A stretch of 64,000 nucleotides of DNA from Mesorhizobium loti (GTDB lineage: Bacteria > Pseudomonadota > Alphaproteobacteria > Rhizobiales > Rhizobiaceae). The notes under the pieces were generated by a model that was not told the DNA's origin, searched no databases, and saw only the letters and a list, made by a program, of their open reading frames with translations. The stretch spans positions 3,201,501 through 3,265,500 of the forward strand of contig NZ_CP033334.1 of assembly GCF_013170705.1 (NCBI RefSeq), in the 5' to 3' direction. Position 1 is the first letter of the stretch; the number at the start of each line of letters is the position of its first letter. Below, piece after piece: positions 8,570-16,668 of the stretch. The position numbers and the translations under genes are program-made.

Positions 8570-9793
8570 TCACCGCGGCCCGCCGATCCAGTCGACCAGC
8601 AGGGCGGCAAGGCCGAAGGTCGCGCCGATGGCACAGACACAGGGCCATCCGCCCCAGCTCCAGGCCATGCCGGCCAGCAAGGAGCCGACGGCGCCGCCAA
8701 GGAAGAAGATGCCGACGAACAGGCCGTTCAGGCGCCCGCGCGCCCTGGGCTGCAACAGGTTGATGGCGCGGCGGCCGAGCGTCTGGTCGCCGGTGACGCC
8801 GATGTCGAGCAGCACGGCGCTGGTGCCCATCAGCATAAGCGGTTGCCAAGACGCTCCGGACTGGGAGGAGCCGGCCCAGGCGGCGAGCGCCATCGCGCCG
8901 ATCAGCACGAGATGGCAGAAAATGGTTGCGGATCGCGTCCAGCCTTGGTCGCCGGCGCGGCCGAACAGCGGCGTGACCACGGCACCGCCGGCGCCCACCA
9001 ATGCGAACAGCGCGATGCCGCGCTGGCCAAGGGCGAAGGGCGGCTCCGCGAGGCGCAAGGCCACCGCGGTCCAGAACAGGCTGAACGCCGCCATCACCAG
9101 GGCCGCCGTCAGTGCGCGGCGCCGCAGCATCGGCTCGTCGCGCAGCAGGTCGAACAGTGAGGCGATCAGCGCGCCGTAGGAGGACTTCGCCTCCGGGCGC
9201 CGGCGCGGCAAGGTGAAGGCGAGCACGCAGGCGAGCAGGACGAGTGCCGCGGCGCTGAGGCCGTAGAAGGCTCGCCAGCCCCAGGCGCCGGCGACAAGGC
9301 TGGCCAGCGGCCGCGCGAGCAGGATGCCTATCATCAACCCGCTCATCACATCGCCGATGACGCGGCCTGCCGCGCCGGGCGGCGCCATCGAGGCGGCGAT
9401 GGGCACCAGGATCTGGATCGCCGAACAGGCGGCGCCGAGGACGAACAGGACGATCAGCAGCGAGGCGATCGTGGGCGCGAAGGCGGCGATGCCGGCCGCA
9501 AGGGCGGCCGCCAGGAGCATGCGCAGGATCAAGGCGCGGTTCTCGGCGAGATCGGCCAGCGGCACCAGGAAGAACAGGCCGGCGGCATAGCCGAGCAGCG
9601 TGGCCATGGCGACGAGACCGACGCTCGCGGCACTGGCGCCGAGCGACGGGCCGATCAGCCCGACCAGCGTCTGCGGCGCGAACAGGTTGGTGACGATGAT
9701 GCCGGTCGAGGCGGCAAAAAGCAGCGTCTGCGGACCGGTGATGGTGCCGGCGGGCAGCCGCTCGCACAATTGGCCGTCATTGGTGTCGAGCAT
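8570..9793 (-). CDS. MFS transporter, drug/metabolite exporter type
   Basis: 407 residues with 12 predicted membrane helices and the short central loop at about 205-225 (PRRRPEAKSS) typical of major facilitator permeases. Helices 1-6 open with TLLFAASTGIIVTNLFAPQTLVGLIG, a form seen in YnfM/arabinose-efflux-like MFS exporters. It lies head to head with a LysR gene 98 bases away, the usual arrangement for an efflux gene controlled by its neighbour. The substrate cannot be read from sequence. It probably exports small organic compounds across the inner membrane by proton antiport. Confidence 0.85.
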   Translation of the reverse strand: MLDTNDGQLCERLPAGTITGPQTLLFAASTGIIVTNLFAPQTLVGLIGPSLGASAASVGLVAMATLLGYAAGLFFLVPLADLAENRALILRMLLAAALAAGIAAFAPTIASLLIVLFVLGAACSAIQILVPIAASMAPPGAAGRVIGDVMSGLMIGILLARPLASLVAGAWGWRAFYGLSAAALVLLACVLAFTLPRRRPEAKSSYGALIASLFDLLRDEPMLRRRALTAALVMAAFSLFWTAVALRLAEPPFALGQRGIALFALVGAGGAVVTPLFGRAGDQGWTRSATIFCHLVLIGAMALAAWAGSSQSGASWQPLMLMGTSAVLLDIGVTGDQTLGRRAINLLQPRARGRLNGLFVGIFFLGGAVGSLLAGMAWSWGGWPCVCAIGATFGLAALLVDWIGGPR

Positions 9794-9841
9794 AAGGTCC
9801 TCAATGAAGTTGCATATTGAGCGAGGACTTTATGCCGAAGG

Positions 9842-9874
9842 ATTATCATGCTACAATTCAATCAATTCGATAAT
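9842..9874. promoter_or_regulatory. Candidate LysR operator in MFS/LysR divergent promoter
   Basis: ATTATC (9842-9847) and GATAAT (9869-9874) form an inverted pair inside an AT-rich stretch that also holds the repeated half CAATTCAATCAATTCG. The stretch ends 18 bases before the LysR start. AT-rich interrupted palindromes in such divergent regions are typical LysR binding sites. Exact bases bound are not known. Confidence 0.35.
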
Positions 9875-9891
9875 GATTATGCGAGATACGC

Positions 9892-10800
9892 ATGAATATC
9901 CATGATCTCGAAGCCTTTATCGCGGTGGTTGAGACCGGCTCGATCGTCGGCGCCTCGGCAAGGCTCAACCTCACCCAGCCGGGCGTCACGCGCCGCATCC
10001 AGAACCTCGAGGACGGGCTGGCGACGGCACTGCTCGACCGCCAGTCGAAGCCGCTGAAGCCGACCGCCTCGGGGCGCCAGGCCTATGAGCATGGAAGGCG
10101 CGTGCTGCGTTCGCTGGAGGATCTGAAGGCCGGCGTGTCGCCGCAAGGCGAATTGAACGGCGAGTTCCGGCTGGGGATCATGCCCTACCTGTCGGATGCG
10201 GCCCTCGCGCTGCCGCTCGACCGGCTGCGCGCGGCGTTTCCGGACCTCACCTTGCGCATCACGTCCGGCTGGTCGCCACGCCTGGTGGAGCAGGCGGTGC
10301 GCAGCGAACTCGACGCGGTCGCGGTCTGTCTTCCCGACGGCGTCAAGCCGCCGGACGAACTGGTCTGCGACGATCTCGGCCTGCAGTCGGTGCTGCTGGT
10401 CGCCGCACCTGGTCTCGGCGTGCCGAAGCCCGTTGATCTCGCCATGCTTTCGCGCTTTCCCTGGGTGATGAACGAGAATGGCTGCGGCTTCCGCGCCTTC
10501 ATCCGCCACACGCTGGAGGCGGCGCGGCTGCCTTTCCAGGTCGGGGTCGAGGCGATGAGCGCGGACCTGCGCATGTCACTGGTGGCGCGCGGCCATGGCA
10601 TCGGCCTCGTCACCCCGGCCGCTTTCGCCGACAGCCCGTGGCGCGACAAGGTCGAGATCATCGACTGCACCGATTTCAGGCCGCGGGTGCGTGCCTGGAT
10701 GCTGCATCGCCCACCCGCCGGACGGCTGAGCCGGCCGATCACGCTGTTTCGCGACGCGTTGCTGGAGGGGCTGGAGGCGCCGGTGCCGGTGCTGTCGTAG
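9892..10800 (+). CDS. LysR-family transcriptional regulator
   Basis: 302 residues. The winged-helix domain is at 1-60 (MNIHDLEAFIAVVETGSIVGASARLNLTQPGVTRRI, split here only as description: helix-turn-helix around ASARLNLTQPGVTRRI). The type-2 periplasmic-binding-like sensor domain covers about 90-295. The protein is transcribed away from the MFS gene and is likely its activator or repressor, responding to the exported compound. The ATG at 9892 follows directly on the AT-rich promoter. It ends 83 bases before the convergent dehydratase gene. Confidence 0.9.
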   Translation: MNIHDLEAFIAVVETGSIVGASARLNLTQPGVTRRIQNLEDGLATALLDRQSKPLKPTASGRQAYEHGRRVLRSLEDLKAGVSPQGELNGEFRLGIMPYLSDAALALPLDRLRAAFPDLTLRITSGWSPRLVEQAVRSELDAVAVCLPDGVKPPDELVCDDLGLQSVLLVAAPGLGVPKPVDLAMLSRFPWVMNENGCGFRAFIRHTLEAARLPFQVGVEAMSADLRMSLVARGHGIGLVTPAAFADSPWRDKVEIIDCTDFRPRVRAWMLHRPPAGRLSRPITLFRDALLEGLEAPVPVLS

Positions 10801-10883
10801 TTTTGGCCGATCAACTGGCAGTCGGCAGGACAGAGCGGGCGCGAAGGACTGAAGCGTGTCCATTCTCGCATCGCCACTCGCCA

Positions 10884-11828
10884 TCATCCCAGAATAGCAT
10901 CCGGGCCGGCGCCGCAGACGATGGCGCAGACGCGCTCGCCTTGCTTTATCCGCACGCGGTCCTCGGCAAGCGCCGCGATGGCGGCGGCGCCGCTGAGGTC
11001 GGCGGCGAGGCCCATCTCGAACCACAGGCTTCTGGCGGCGCGCAGCATCTCGTCGTCGTCGACCAGCACGATCTCGTCGACCTTGTCGCGGACGATGTCG
11101 AAGATGCGGTCGTCGGTTTTGGCGCAGGCCATGGTCGCCACCGAGGTCGTCACTCTGTCCAGCGCGACATTGCTTCCGGCCTCGAGCGCGCGCAGCAGCA
11201 CCGGCGAGCCCGTCGCCTCGATGCCGACGACGCGCACATGCGGCGCCAGCGCCTTGATCGCTGTCGCCACGCCGCTGACCAGACCGCCGCCGCCCATGGC
11301 GACAAGCACCGTGGTGACATCCGGCATCTGGTCGAGGATTTCGAGGCCGACCGTGCCTTGCCCGGCGACCACCGCCGGGTCGGCGAAGGGATGGAAATAG
11401 ACGGCGCCGGTTTCGCGGACGAAGGCTTGCGCGGCCTCGTTGGACTCGTGCCAGGCCGAGCCGACGATGCGGGTGGCCGCGCCCCAGGCGCGCAGCTTCT
11501 CGATCTTGGCCGGCGAGGCGTTGGTCGGCAGGAAGATGGTTGCCGGCACACCGGCCATGAAGCCCGCGCGGGCGGTGGCTATGCCATGGTTGCCACCCGA
11601 CGCGGTGACGATGCCATGCGCAAGCGCGGCGGGGTCGAGCGAGAGCAGCCTGTTGGTGGCGCCGCGCGCCTTGAACGATCCGGTGACCTGCAGCAGTTCG
11701 AGCTTCAGCGTCAGGTCGACGCCGCCGGCCAGCGGCGTCTTGAGGTTGCCGGCGGCGATCATCGGCGTGCGCCTGACATTGCCTTCGATGCGCGCGGCGG
11801 CAGTGCGGATGTCTTCCAGCGCGATCAC
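10884..11828 (-). CDS. PLP-dependent threonine/serine dehydratase-like enzyme (EutB-like)
   Basis: 314 residues, fold type II PLP enzyme. The Schiff-base lysine sits in GSFKARGA (about residue 52), the substrate loop is TASGGNHGIA (about 84), and the phosphate-binding glycine loop is MGGGGLVSGVA (about 175). It lacks the C-terminal ACT regulatory domain of biosynthetic IlvA, so it is of catabolic size. Related enzymes named EutB occur in ectoine/hydroxyectoine utilisation clusters. Here it is the last gene of an operon with a DoeB/EutE-like deacylase, overlapping it by 4 bases (ATGA), and an amino-acid ABC importer. It probably eliminates water or ammonia from a hydroxy- or diamino-acid released by the deacylase. 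The exact substrate is unknown. Confidence 0.85.
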   Translation of the reverse strand: MIALEDIRTAAARIEGNVRRTPMIAAGNLKTPLAGGVDLTLKLELLQVTGSFKARGATNRLLSLDPAALAHGIVTASGGNHGIATARAGFMAGVPATIFLPTNASPAKIEKLRAWGAATRIVGSAWHESNEAAQAFVRETGAVYFHPFADPAVVAGQGTVGLEILDQMPDVTTVLVAMGGGGLVSGVATAIKALAPHVRVVGIEATGSPVLLRALEAGSNVALDRVTTSVATMACAKTDDRIFDIVRDKVDEIVLVDDDEMLRAARSLWFEMGLAADLSGAAAIAALAEDRVRIKQGERVCAIVCGAGPDAILG

Positions 11829-12841
11829 GCCAGCTCTCCTTCATAGCGCGTGGCGACGGTGACGCAGCAATTGCCGACAACGACACGGCCGGGCTGGCGG
11901 CGGCCATAGACGATGCCGTCCGACAGGTAGCGCACGGTCTCGGGCGCGCGGCCGGGGTCGGCCAGATTGTGGATGCGGCCGGCGTCCTCGCCGGCATGCA
12001 CCTCGGCGCCCAGCGCGTGGAACGGTTCGAACACGCCATTGGTGGTGGCCAGCACATAGCCGTCATGGCCGGGAATGCGCAGGATGTTTTCGGGCCTCGC
12101 GGCAGGCGGCCCACCTGTCGGCGGCAGCACGCCGAGGTGGCTCAGCACATTGCGCACGCCCTTGCGGCAGATGCCGAGCGCGTCGAGCGAGACCGTGCCG
12201 GCGCCGGCCATCTCGGTGCCGACCGTGGTCAGCCCGGCCCGCACCGATGTGGCCGTGGAGGTGCGCGGCTCGCCGAGATTGTCGATGACGACGGTGAGCG
12301 GAGCGTCGAAGGCGAGCACCGCTTCCATGTTGCGCTTGCGGTGGGCGGCGTCGGGCGCCGGCTCGATGATGGCGCTGGGCAGAATGTTGAGCGAGGAACC
12401 GCCGGAGTGAAGATCCACATAGGCATGTCCAAGCGGCATGACGACGTCGCTGACATAGGCCGAGATCTGCTGGGTGATGGTGCCGGTCGGATCGCCCGGG
12501 AACGTGCGGTTGAGGTTCAGCCCGTCGACGGGCGAGGTACGGCGGCCGGCCAGCACGGCCGGCAGGTTGATCGCCGGCAGGAAGATGATGCGGCCACTGA
12601 CCATGCCAGGGTCGAGATCGCGGATGAGTTCGCCGAGCGTGATCGGCCCCTCATACTCGTCGCCATGGTTGCCGGCCTGCAGGATGACGGTCGGCCCGTT
12701 GCCGTTCCGGATCACCGCGAGCGGAATGCGGGTCGCGCCCCAGGCATCGTCATGCGGCGAATGCGGAATGTCGACGAAGCCGATCTGCTTGCCGGAACGG
12801 TCGAAATCGATGGTGGTGCGGGCGGTGGACATGCGGGCCAT
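11825..12841 (-). CDS. Succinylglutamate desuccinylase/aspartoacylase-family deacylase (DoeB/EutE-like)
   Basis: 338 residues of the zinc carboxypeptidase-like AstE/AspA family. The metal motif GNHGDEYEG (H-x-x-E, about residues 57-65) and the third ligand in DLHSGGS (about 143-149) are present, as is NLNRTFPG (about 109), which binds the substrate carboxylate. Members of the DoeB/EutE subgroup remove the acetyl group from N-acetyl-diaminobutyrate in ectoine degradation. This context (importer upstream, dehydratase downstream, creatinase-like hydrolase in the adjacent unit) fits a related role. GAG lies 8 bases before the ATG at 12841. A second ATG three codons later is possible. Confidence 0.85.
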   Translation of the reverse strand: MARMSTARTTIDFDRSGKQIGFVDIPHSPHDDAWGATRIPLAVIRNGNGPTVILQAGNHGDEYEGPITLGELIRDLDPGMVSGRIIFLPAINLPAVLAGRRTSPVDGLNLNRTFPGDPTGTITQQISAYVSDVVMPLGHAYVDLHSGGSSLNILPSAIIEPAPDAAHRKRNMEAVLAFDAPLTVVIDNLGEPRTSTATSVRAGLTTVGTEMAGAGTVSLDALGICRKGVRNVLSHLGVLPPTGGPPAARPENILRIPGHDGYVLATTNGVFEPFHALGAEVHAGEDAGRIHNLADPGRAPETVRYLSDGIVYGRRQPGRVVVGNCCVTVATRYEGELA

Positions 12842-12919
12842 GTTTCTCTTTGAAACTCTAGGGATGGAGGTGGCGAGGGAGAGGCGGCGAGGGCGGGAAG
12901 GCCCCCGCCGCCGAAGACG

Positions 12920-13708
12920 TCAGATCGGCGGCAGGGTCGGCAGCGTGGTGCCGATCCACTTCTGCGACAGCGCCGAAAGCGAGCCGTCGAGCATGCCGAG
13001 ATGGATGTAGGTGTCGAGCCAGCGCAGCAGCTCCGGGCTGCCATGCTGGATGCCGATGTAGCAGGGCGAGAATTGCAGGATGAATTTGGGCTTCAGCTGC
13101 ACCTTGGCGTCCTTGTCCATCAAATCCTTGGCCACGACATCGGCGGTGGCCAGCAGTTGCGCCTGACCGGAGGTGAAAGCGGCCGCGGCGGTGGCGTCGT
13201 CGTCGAAGCGCACGATCTTGGCGTTGGGCGCGGCCTTGGTCAGTTCGAGATCCTGCGTCGTGCCGCGCGCCACCGCGATGGTCTCGTCCTTGAGTTCGGC
13301 CGGGCTCTTCACCGTGATGCTGTCGGGGCCGAAGACGCCGATCGAGAGCGCCGCATAGGGCGAGGTGAAGGCGATCTGCAGCGCGCGTTCCGGCGTCGCG
13401 CCCATGGCGGCGATGACGATGTCGAGGCGGTCGGTGACCAGGTAGGGCACGCGGTTGGCGCCGGTGATCTGCTGCAGCTCGAGCCTGACGCCCAGCGCCT
13501 CGGCGATCTTCCTGGCCATGTCGACATCGAGGCCGACCGGCTCGTTCTTGGCGTCGACCGAGCCGAAGGGCGGCACGTCGATCGGCACGCCGATGCGCAC
13601 CGTGCCGGCGGACAGGATTTTCTGCAGGTCGGCCGCTCGCGCCGGCATCGCCGAGACGGCGCCGGCCAGGAGCACGGCTGTGACGATCCTGGTGAGATGC
13701 TTGAACAT
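12920..13708 (-). CDS. Periplasmic polar amino-acid-binding protein of ABC importer
   Basis: 262 residues, family 3 solute-binding protein. A signal peptide of about 25 residues ends at MPARAAD. The mature protein opens with LQKILSAGTVRIGVPIDVPPFG and has the family block VGLDVDMARKIAEALGV (about 60-76). It is larger than the leader-trimmed average by little, so it looks complete. It binds the substrate in the periplasm and hands it to the two permeases encoded upstream in the operon. Its position between the ATPase gene and the deacylase gene ties transport to catabolism. Ligand not readable; EhuB-type ectoine binders are a related possibility. Confidence 0.88.
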   Translation of the reverse strand: MFKHLTRIVTAVLLAGAVSAMPARAADLQKILSAGTVRIGVPIDVPPFGSVDAKNEPVGLDVDMARKIAEALGVRLELQQITGANRVPYLVTDRLDIVIAAMGATPERALQIAFTSPYAALSIGVFGPDSITVKSPAELKDETIAVARGTTQDLELTKAAPNAKIVRFDDDATAAAAFTSGQAQLLATADVVAKDLMDKDAKVQLKPKFILQFSPCYIGIQHGSPELLRWLDTYIHLGMLDGSLSALSQKWIGTTLPTLPPI

Positions 13709-13743
13709 GGAACTTCCCCTTTTTCTGGTTGGACTTTCTTTTC

Positions 13744-14475
13744 TTAGTGAAGGACGGCGCTCAGGAAGCTCCTGAGTTCGGCCGTACGAGGCTCGAGCAA
13801 GGTCTCACGCGCTGGCCCATCCTCGTGGATGCGGCCCTCGTGCATGAAGATCACGCGATCGGCGACGTTCTTGGCAAAGTTCATCTCATGGGTGACGAGC
13901 ATCATGGTCATGCCTTCGCTGGCGACGCTTTCGAGCACGCGCAGCACTTCGCTGACCAGTTCGGGGTCGAGCGCGGAGGTGATCTCGTCGAACAGCATCA
14001 GGGTCGGCTGCATGGCCAGCGAGCGCGCGATGGCGACGCGTTGCTGCTGGCCGCCGGACAATTCGTCGGGATAGGCAAGCAGCTTGTCGGCGAGGCCGAC
14101 CTTGGCGACCACGGCGCGGGCGACTTCGCGGGCGGCCGGCGTGTCGAGCTTGCGCACCAGCTTCAGCGCCAGCGTGACATTGCGCTCGACATTGAGGTGC
14201 GGGAACAGATTGTAGCTCTGGAACACCATGCCGGCGCGCTGGCGCAGCAGGTTGAGGTCGGCCCTGGGCGCGGTGACGTCGATGCCGTCGACGACGATGC
14301 GGCCGGCCTGCACCTTCTCCAGCCCGTTGATGCAGCGAAGCATGGTCGACTTGCCCGAGCCCGAGCGGCCGATGACGGCGACGATCTCGCCTTTCTCCAC
14401 GTTGAGCGAGATGCCCTTCAGCACCTCGACGGCGCCGAAGCGCTTGCGGATGTCGGCGATCTCAACGAGCGACAT
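13744..14475 (-). CDS. ABC importer ATPase, polar amino-acid type
   Basis: 243 residues, GlnQ/HisP type. Walker A GRSGSGKST is at about 37-45, the signature LSGGQQQRVAIARSLAM at about 137-153, and Walker B LMLFDEITSALDPE at about 157-170, followed by the switch histidine in VTHEM. It energises the importer formed by the two permeases just upstream and the binding protein downstream. The start overlaps the end of the permease gene by 14 bases, so translation is probably coupled. Confidence 0.93.
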   Translation of the reverse strand: MSLVEIADIRKRFGAVEVLKGISLNVEKGEIVAVIGRSGSGKSTMLRCINGLEKVQAGRIVVDGIDVTAPRADLNLLRQRAGMVFQSYNLFPHLNVERNVTLALKLVRKLDTPAAREVARAVVAKVGLADKLLAYPDELSGGQQQRVAIARSLAMQPTLMLFDEITSALDPELVSEVLRVLESVASEGMTMMLVTHEMNFAKNVADRVIFMHEGRIHEDGPARETLLEPRTAELRSFLSAVLH

Positions 14476-15112
14476 GAAGTCTCCTTTCCAGCATGCGGGC
14501 GAGCTGGGAGAGGGAAAAGCAGATGACGAAATAGATGGCGGCGGCGGTGAGGTAGACCGGCAGCGGGGCGAACGTCGCGCCGCTGATGATCTGGCTGGCG
14601 CGGGTCAGTTCGACGAAGCCGATCAGCGCGGTGAGCGAGGTGTTCTTCACCAGCTGGACGAGGAAGCCGACGGTCGGCGCGACCGAGATGCGGATCGCCT
14701 GCGGCAGCACGACATGGCCGAGGCGCTGCGCGTAGGTGAGGCCGAGCGCGGCGCCCGCCTCCCATTGCCGCTGCGACACCGATTGCAGGCTGCCGCGCCA
14801 GATCTCGCCGAAGAAGGCCGAAGCGTAGATCGACAGGGAAAGTGCCGCCGCCGTCCAGGCGTCGACCGAGAGGCCGACCAGCGGCAGGCCGAAGAAGAAG
14901 ACGAAGAGCTGGCCGAGCAGCGGCGTGCCCTGGATCAGGTTGATCCAGGCGATCGCCAGCCAGTTGAGCGGCTTGAACGGGATGACGCGCAGGACGGCGA
15001 CGACGATGCCAAGCAGCCCGCCGCCCACGGTGGCGGTGAGCGCCAGTAGCAGCGTCCAGCGCGCGGCCTCGATCAGGTAGACGATATCGGTGCCGCCAAA
15101 TTCGCGGATCAT
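14462..15112 (-). CDS. ABC importer permease, polar amino-acid type (second)
   Basis: 216 residues with about five membrane helices. The EAA loop characteristic of HisM/GlnP permeases is at about 135-160 (EAGAALGLTYAQRLGHVVLPQAIRI in context; core EAGAALGLT and LPQAIR). It forms a heterodimer with the permease encoded directly upstream. The ATG overlaps that gene's stop by 4 bases (ATGA), which indicates coupled translation. Confidence 0.92.
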   Translation of the reverse strand: MIREFGGTDIVYLIEAARWTLLLALTATVGGGLLGIVVAVLRVIPFKPLNWLAIAWINLIQGTPLLGQLFVFFFGLPLVGLSVDAWTAAALSLSIYASAFFGEIWRGSLQSVSQRQWEAGAALGLTYAQRLGHVVLPQAIRISVAPTVGFLVQLVKNTSLTALIGFVELTRASQIISGATFAPLPVYLTAAAIYFVICFSLSQLARMLERRLHVAR

Positions 15113-15780
15113 CGGCGCGGCCTCCTGACGAAGACCATCCAGTAGACGCCGGCGAAGAAGGCCCGGAAGCCCAGCGTCAGCACGAGATAGGAAACGGTGA
15201 TCAGCGTGTAGGTCTCGAAGGAGCGGTAGGTGCGCGAGTCGATGAAGGCGGCCTGGTGGAACAGCTCAGTGGCGCCGATGGAGGAGACGACGCTGGTGGT
15301 CAGCATGATCAGCACGAACTGGCTGGCCAGCGCCGGATAGATGGTCTTGATCGCCTGGAACAGCACGACATGGCGGAAGGTCTGGCCGGCGGTGAGGCCG
15401 AGCGAGCGGCCGGCCTCGACCTGGCTCTGGCGCACCGATTGGAAACCGGCGCGCAGGATTTCCGCGCCATAGGCGCCCATGTTGATCGACAGCGCGATCA
15501 GCGCGGCGGTGTTGGCGCCAAGCTTGATGCCGATCGAAGGCAGGCCGAAGAAGACGATGAACAGCTGCACCAGCAGCGGCGTGTTGCGCAGCGCCTCGAC
15601 ATAAACGCGGGCGCAGGCGCGCAGCGGCATCAGCGGGCTGATCGAGGCCATGGCGACGATCAAGCCGATGGCAAGGCCGCAGAGCATGGTGACGACCGAG
15701 AACTGCAAGGTCAGCAGCACGCCTTGCACGATCTCGGGGATATAGCGCAGCAGGACATCAAATTTGAAATTATAGCTCAT
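15109..15780 (-). CDS. ABC importer permease, polar amino-acid type (first)
   Basis: 223 residues, five hydrophobic segments, with the EAA-loop core EAGRSLGLTAGQTFRHV at about 125-142. This is the first gene of the operon that runs down to the dehydratase at 10884. The ATG at 15780 (MSYNFKFD) is preferred because this is where permeases of the family begin; an in-frame extension of 23 codons lacks family character. A G-rich stretch (AGGGGAC) lies about 13 bases upstream, farther than usual. The promoter is shared with the divergent IclR gene. Confidence 0.88.
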   Translation of the reverse strand: MSYNFKFDVLLRYIPEIVQGVLLTLQFSVVTMLCGLAIGLIVAMASISPLMPLRACARVYVEALRNTPLLVQLFIVFFGLPSIGIKLGANTAALIALSINMGAYGAEILRAGFQSVRQSQVEAGRSLGLTAGQTFRHVVLFQAIKTIYPALASQFVLIMLTTSVVSSIGATELFHQAAFIDSRTYRSFETYTLITVSYLVLTLGFRAFFAGVYWMVFVRRPRR

Positions 15781-15868
15781 GGATGCAGAGCGTCCCCTAT
15801 GCAACTCCAGGCAGATCGCTATTTTCCGCTCGGATTTGCTGGACACCACGCTATCGTCGCTTCATATG

Positions 15869-15883
15869 TGACGTCAAGCGTCA
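15869..15883. promoter_or_regulatory. Candidate IclR operator between importer operon and iclR-type gene
   Basis: TGACG-TCAAG-CGTCA is a perfect 5-bp inverted repeat with 5-base spacer, sitting 4 bases before the regulator start and about 89 bases before the first permease gene on the other strand. A 6-base palindrome CATATG immediately precedes it. The position fits autoregulation and control of the importer operon. Binding by the IclR protein is inference. Confidence 0.4.
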
Positions 15884-15886
15884 TCT

Positions 15887-16663
15887 ATGAAGCGGATACA
15901 AATGACGGACGACAAGCTCAATTACAGCGCGCCGGCCCTTGAAAAGGGGCTGGATATCCTCGAATTGCTGGCCAATGCCGGCCAGCCCATGGGCACGCGC
16001 CAGATCGCGGAGGAACTGGGGCGATCGAAGAACGAGATCTTCCGCATGGTCCATGTGCTGCTTGCGCGCGGCTACCTCCAGCGCGATGAGGGCGGCGAGG
16101 GGCTGATGCTGTCGAACAAGCTGTTCGGGCTCGGCATGCAGACGGCGCGCGCCCGCGACCTGGTCAGCACGGCGGCCCCCATCGTCGAGCGTTTCGCCGA
16201 GGAGGTGCACCAGGCGGCGCACCTGGTCGTCGCGCATCGCGGTGAAACCGTCATCATCGCGGCGGCATCGGGCGGGGCGGACATGAACTTCTCGCTCAAG
16301 CTCGGCTATCGCCGACCGCTGGCGGATGCCCATTCCGGCCTGGTGCTGATGGCGTTCCAGCCCAAGCCCGTGCGTGACCGGATGATCGCCGAATGCCTGA
16401 TGCTGATGCGCGAGCCGCCGGATCCGACGACGCTCGCCGCCGAACTCGACGCGGTGCGCGAGCGCGGTGCCATCATCCATGAGAGCCGCGACATCATCGG
16501 CGTGACCGACGTCGTCTGCCCGATCATCGCCGGCGACGGGCGCGCCGTGGCCTGCGTGACGGTGGCGGCGGTCAGCCGGCGCAGCGCCGCGCCCAATTTC
16601 GAGGCCATGCTGGCGCGGCTGAAGCTCGCTTGCGCCGAGATCGCGCATGAGCTTGGAGGGTAG
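15887..16663 (+). CDS. IclR-family transcriptional regulator
   Basis: 258 residues. The winged-helix DNA-binding domain is at about 12-75 (ALEKGLDILELLANAGQP, then ELGRSKNEIFRMVHVL as recognition region), and an IclR effector-binding GAF-like domain at about 85-255 (GYRRPLADAHSGLVLMAF and VVCPIIAGDGRAVACVTV). It is transcribed away from the importer operon and converges with the M24 gene 5 bases beyond its stop. It probably controls both flanking leftward units. The start could also be the ATG at 15902; no strong ribosome site distinguishes them. Confidence 0.9.
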   Translation: MKRIQMTDDKLNYSAPALEKGLDILELLANAGQPMGTRQIAEELGRSKNEIFRMVHVLLARGYLQRDEGGEGLMLSNKLFGLGMQTARARDLVSTAAPIVERFAEEVHQAAHLVVAHRGETVIIAAASGGADMNFSLKLGYRRPLADAHSGLVLMAFQPKPVRDRMIAECLMLMREPPDPTTLAAELDAVRERGAIIHESRDIIGVTDVVCPIIAGDGRAVACVTVAAVSRRSAAPNFEAMLARLKLACAEIAHELGG

Positions 16664-16668
16664 GGGGC

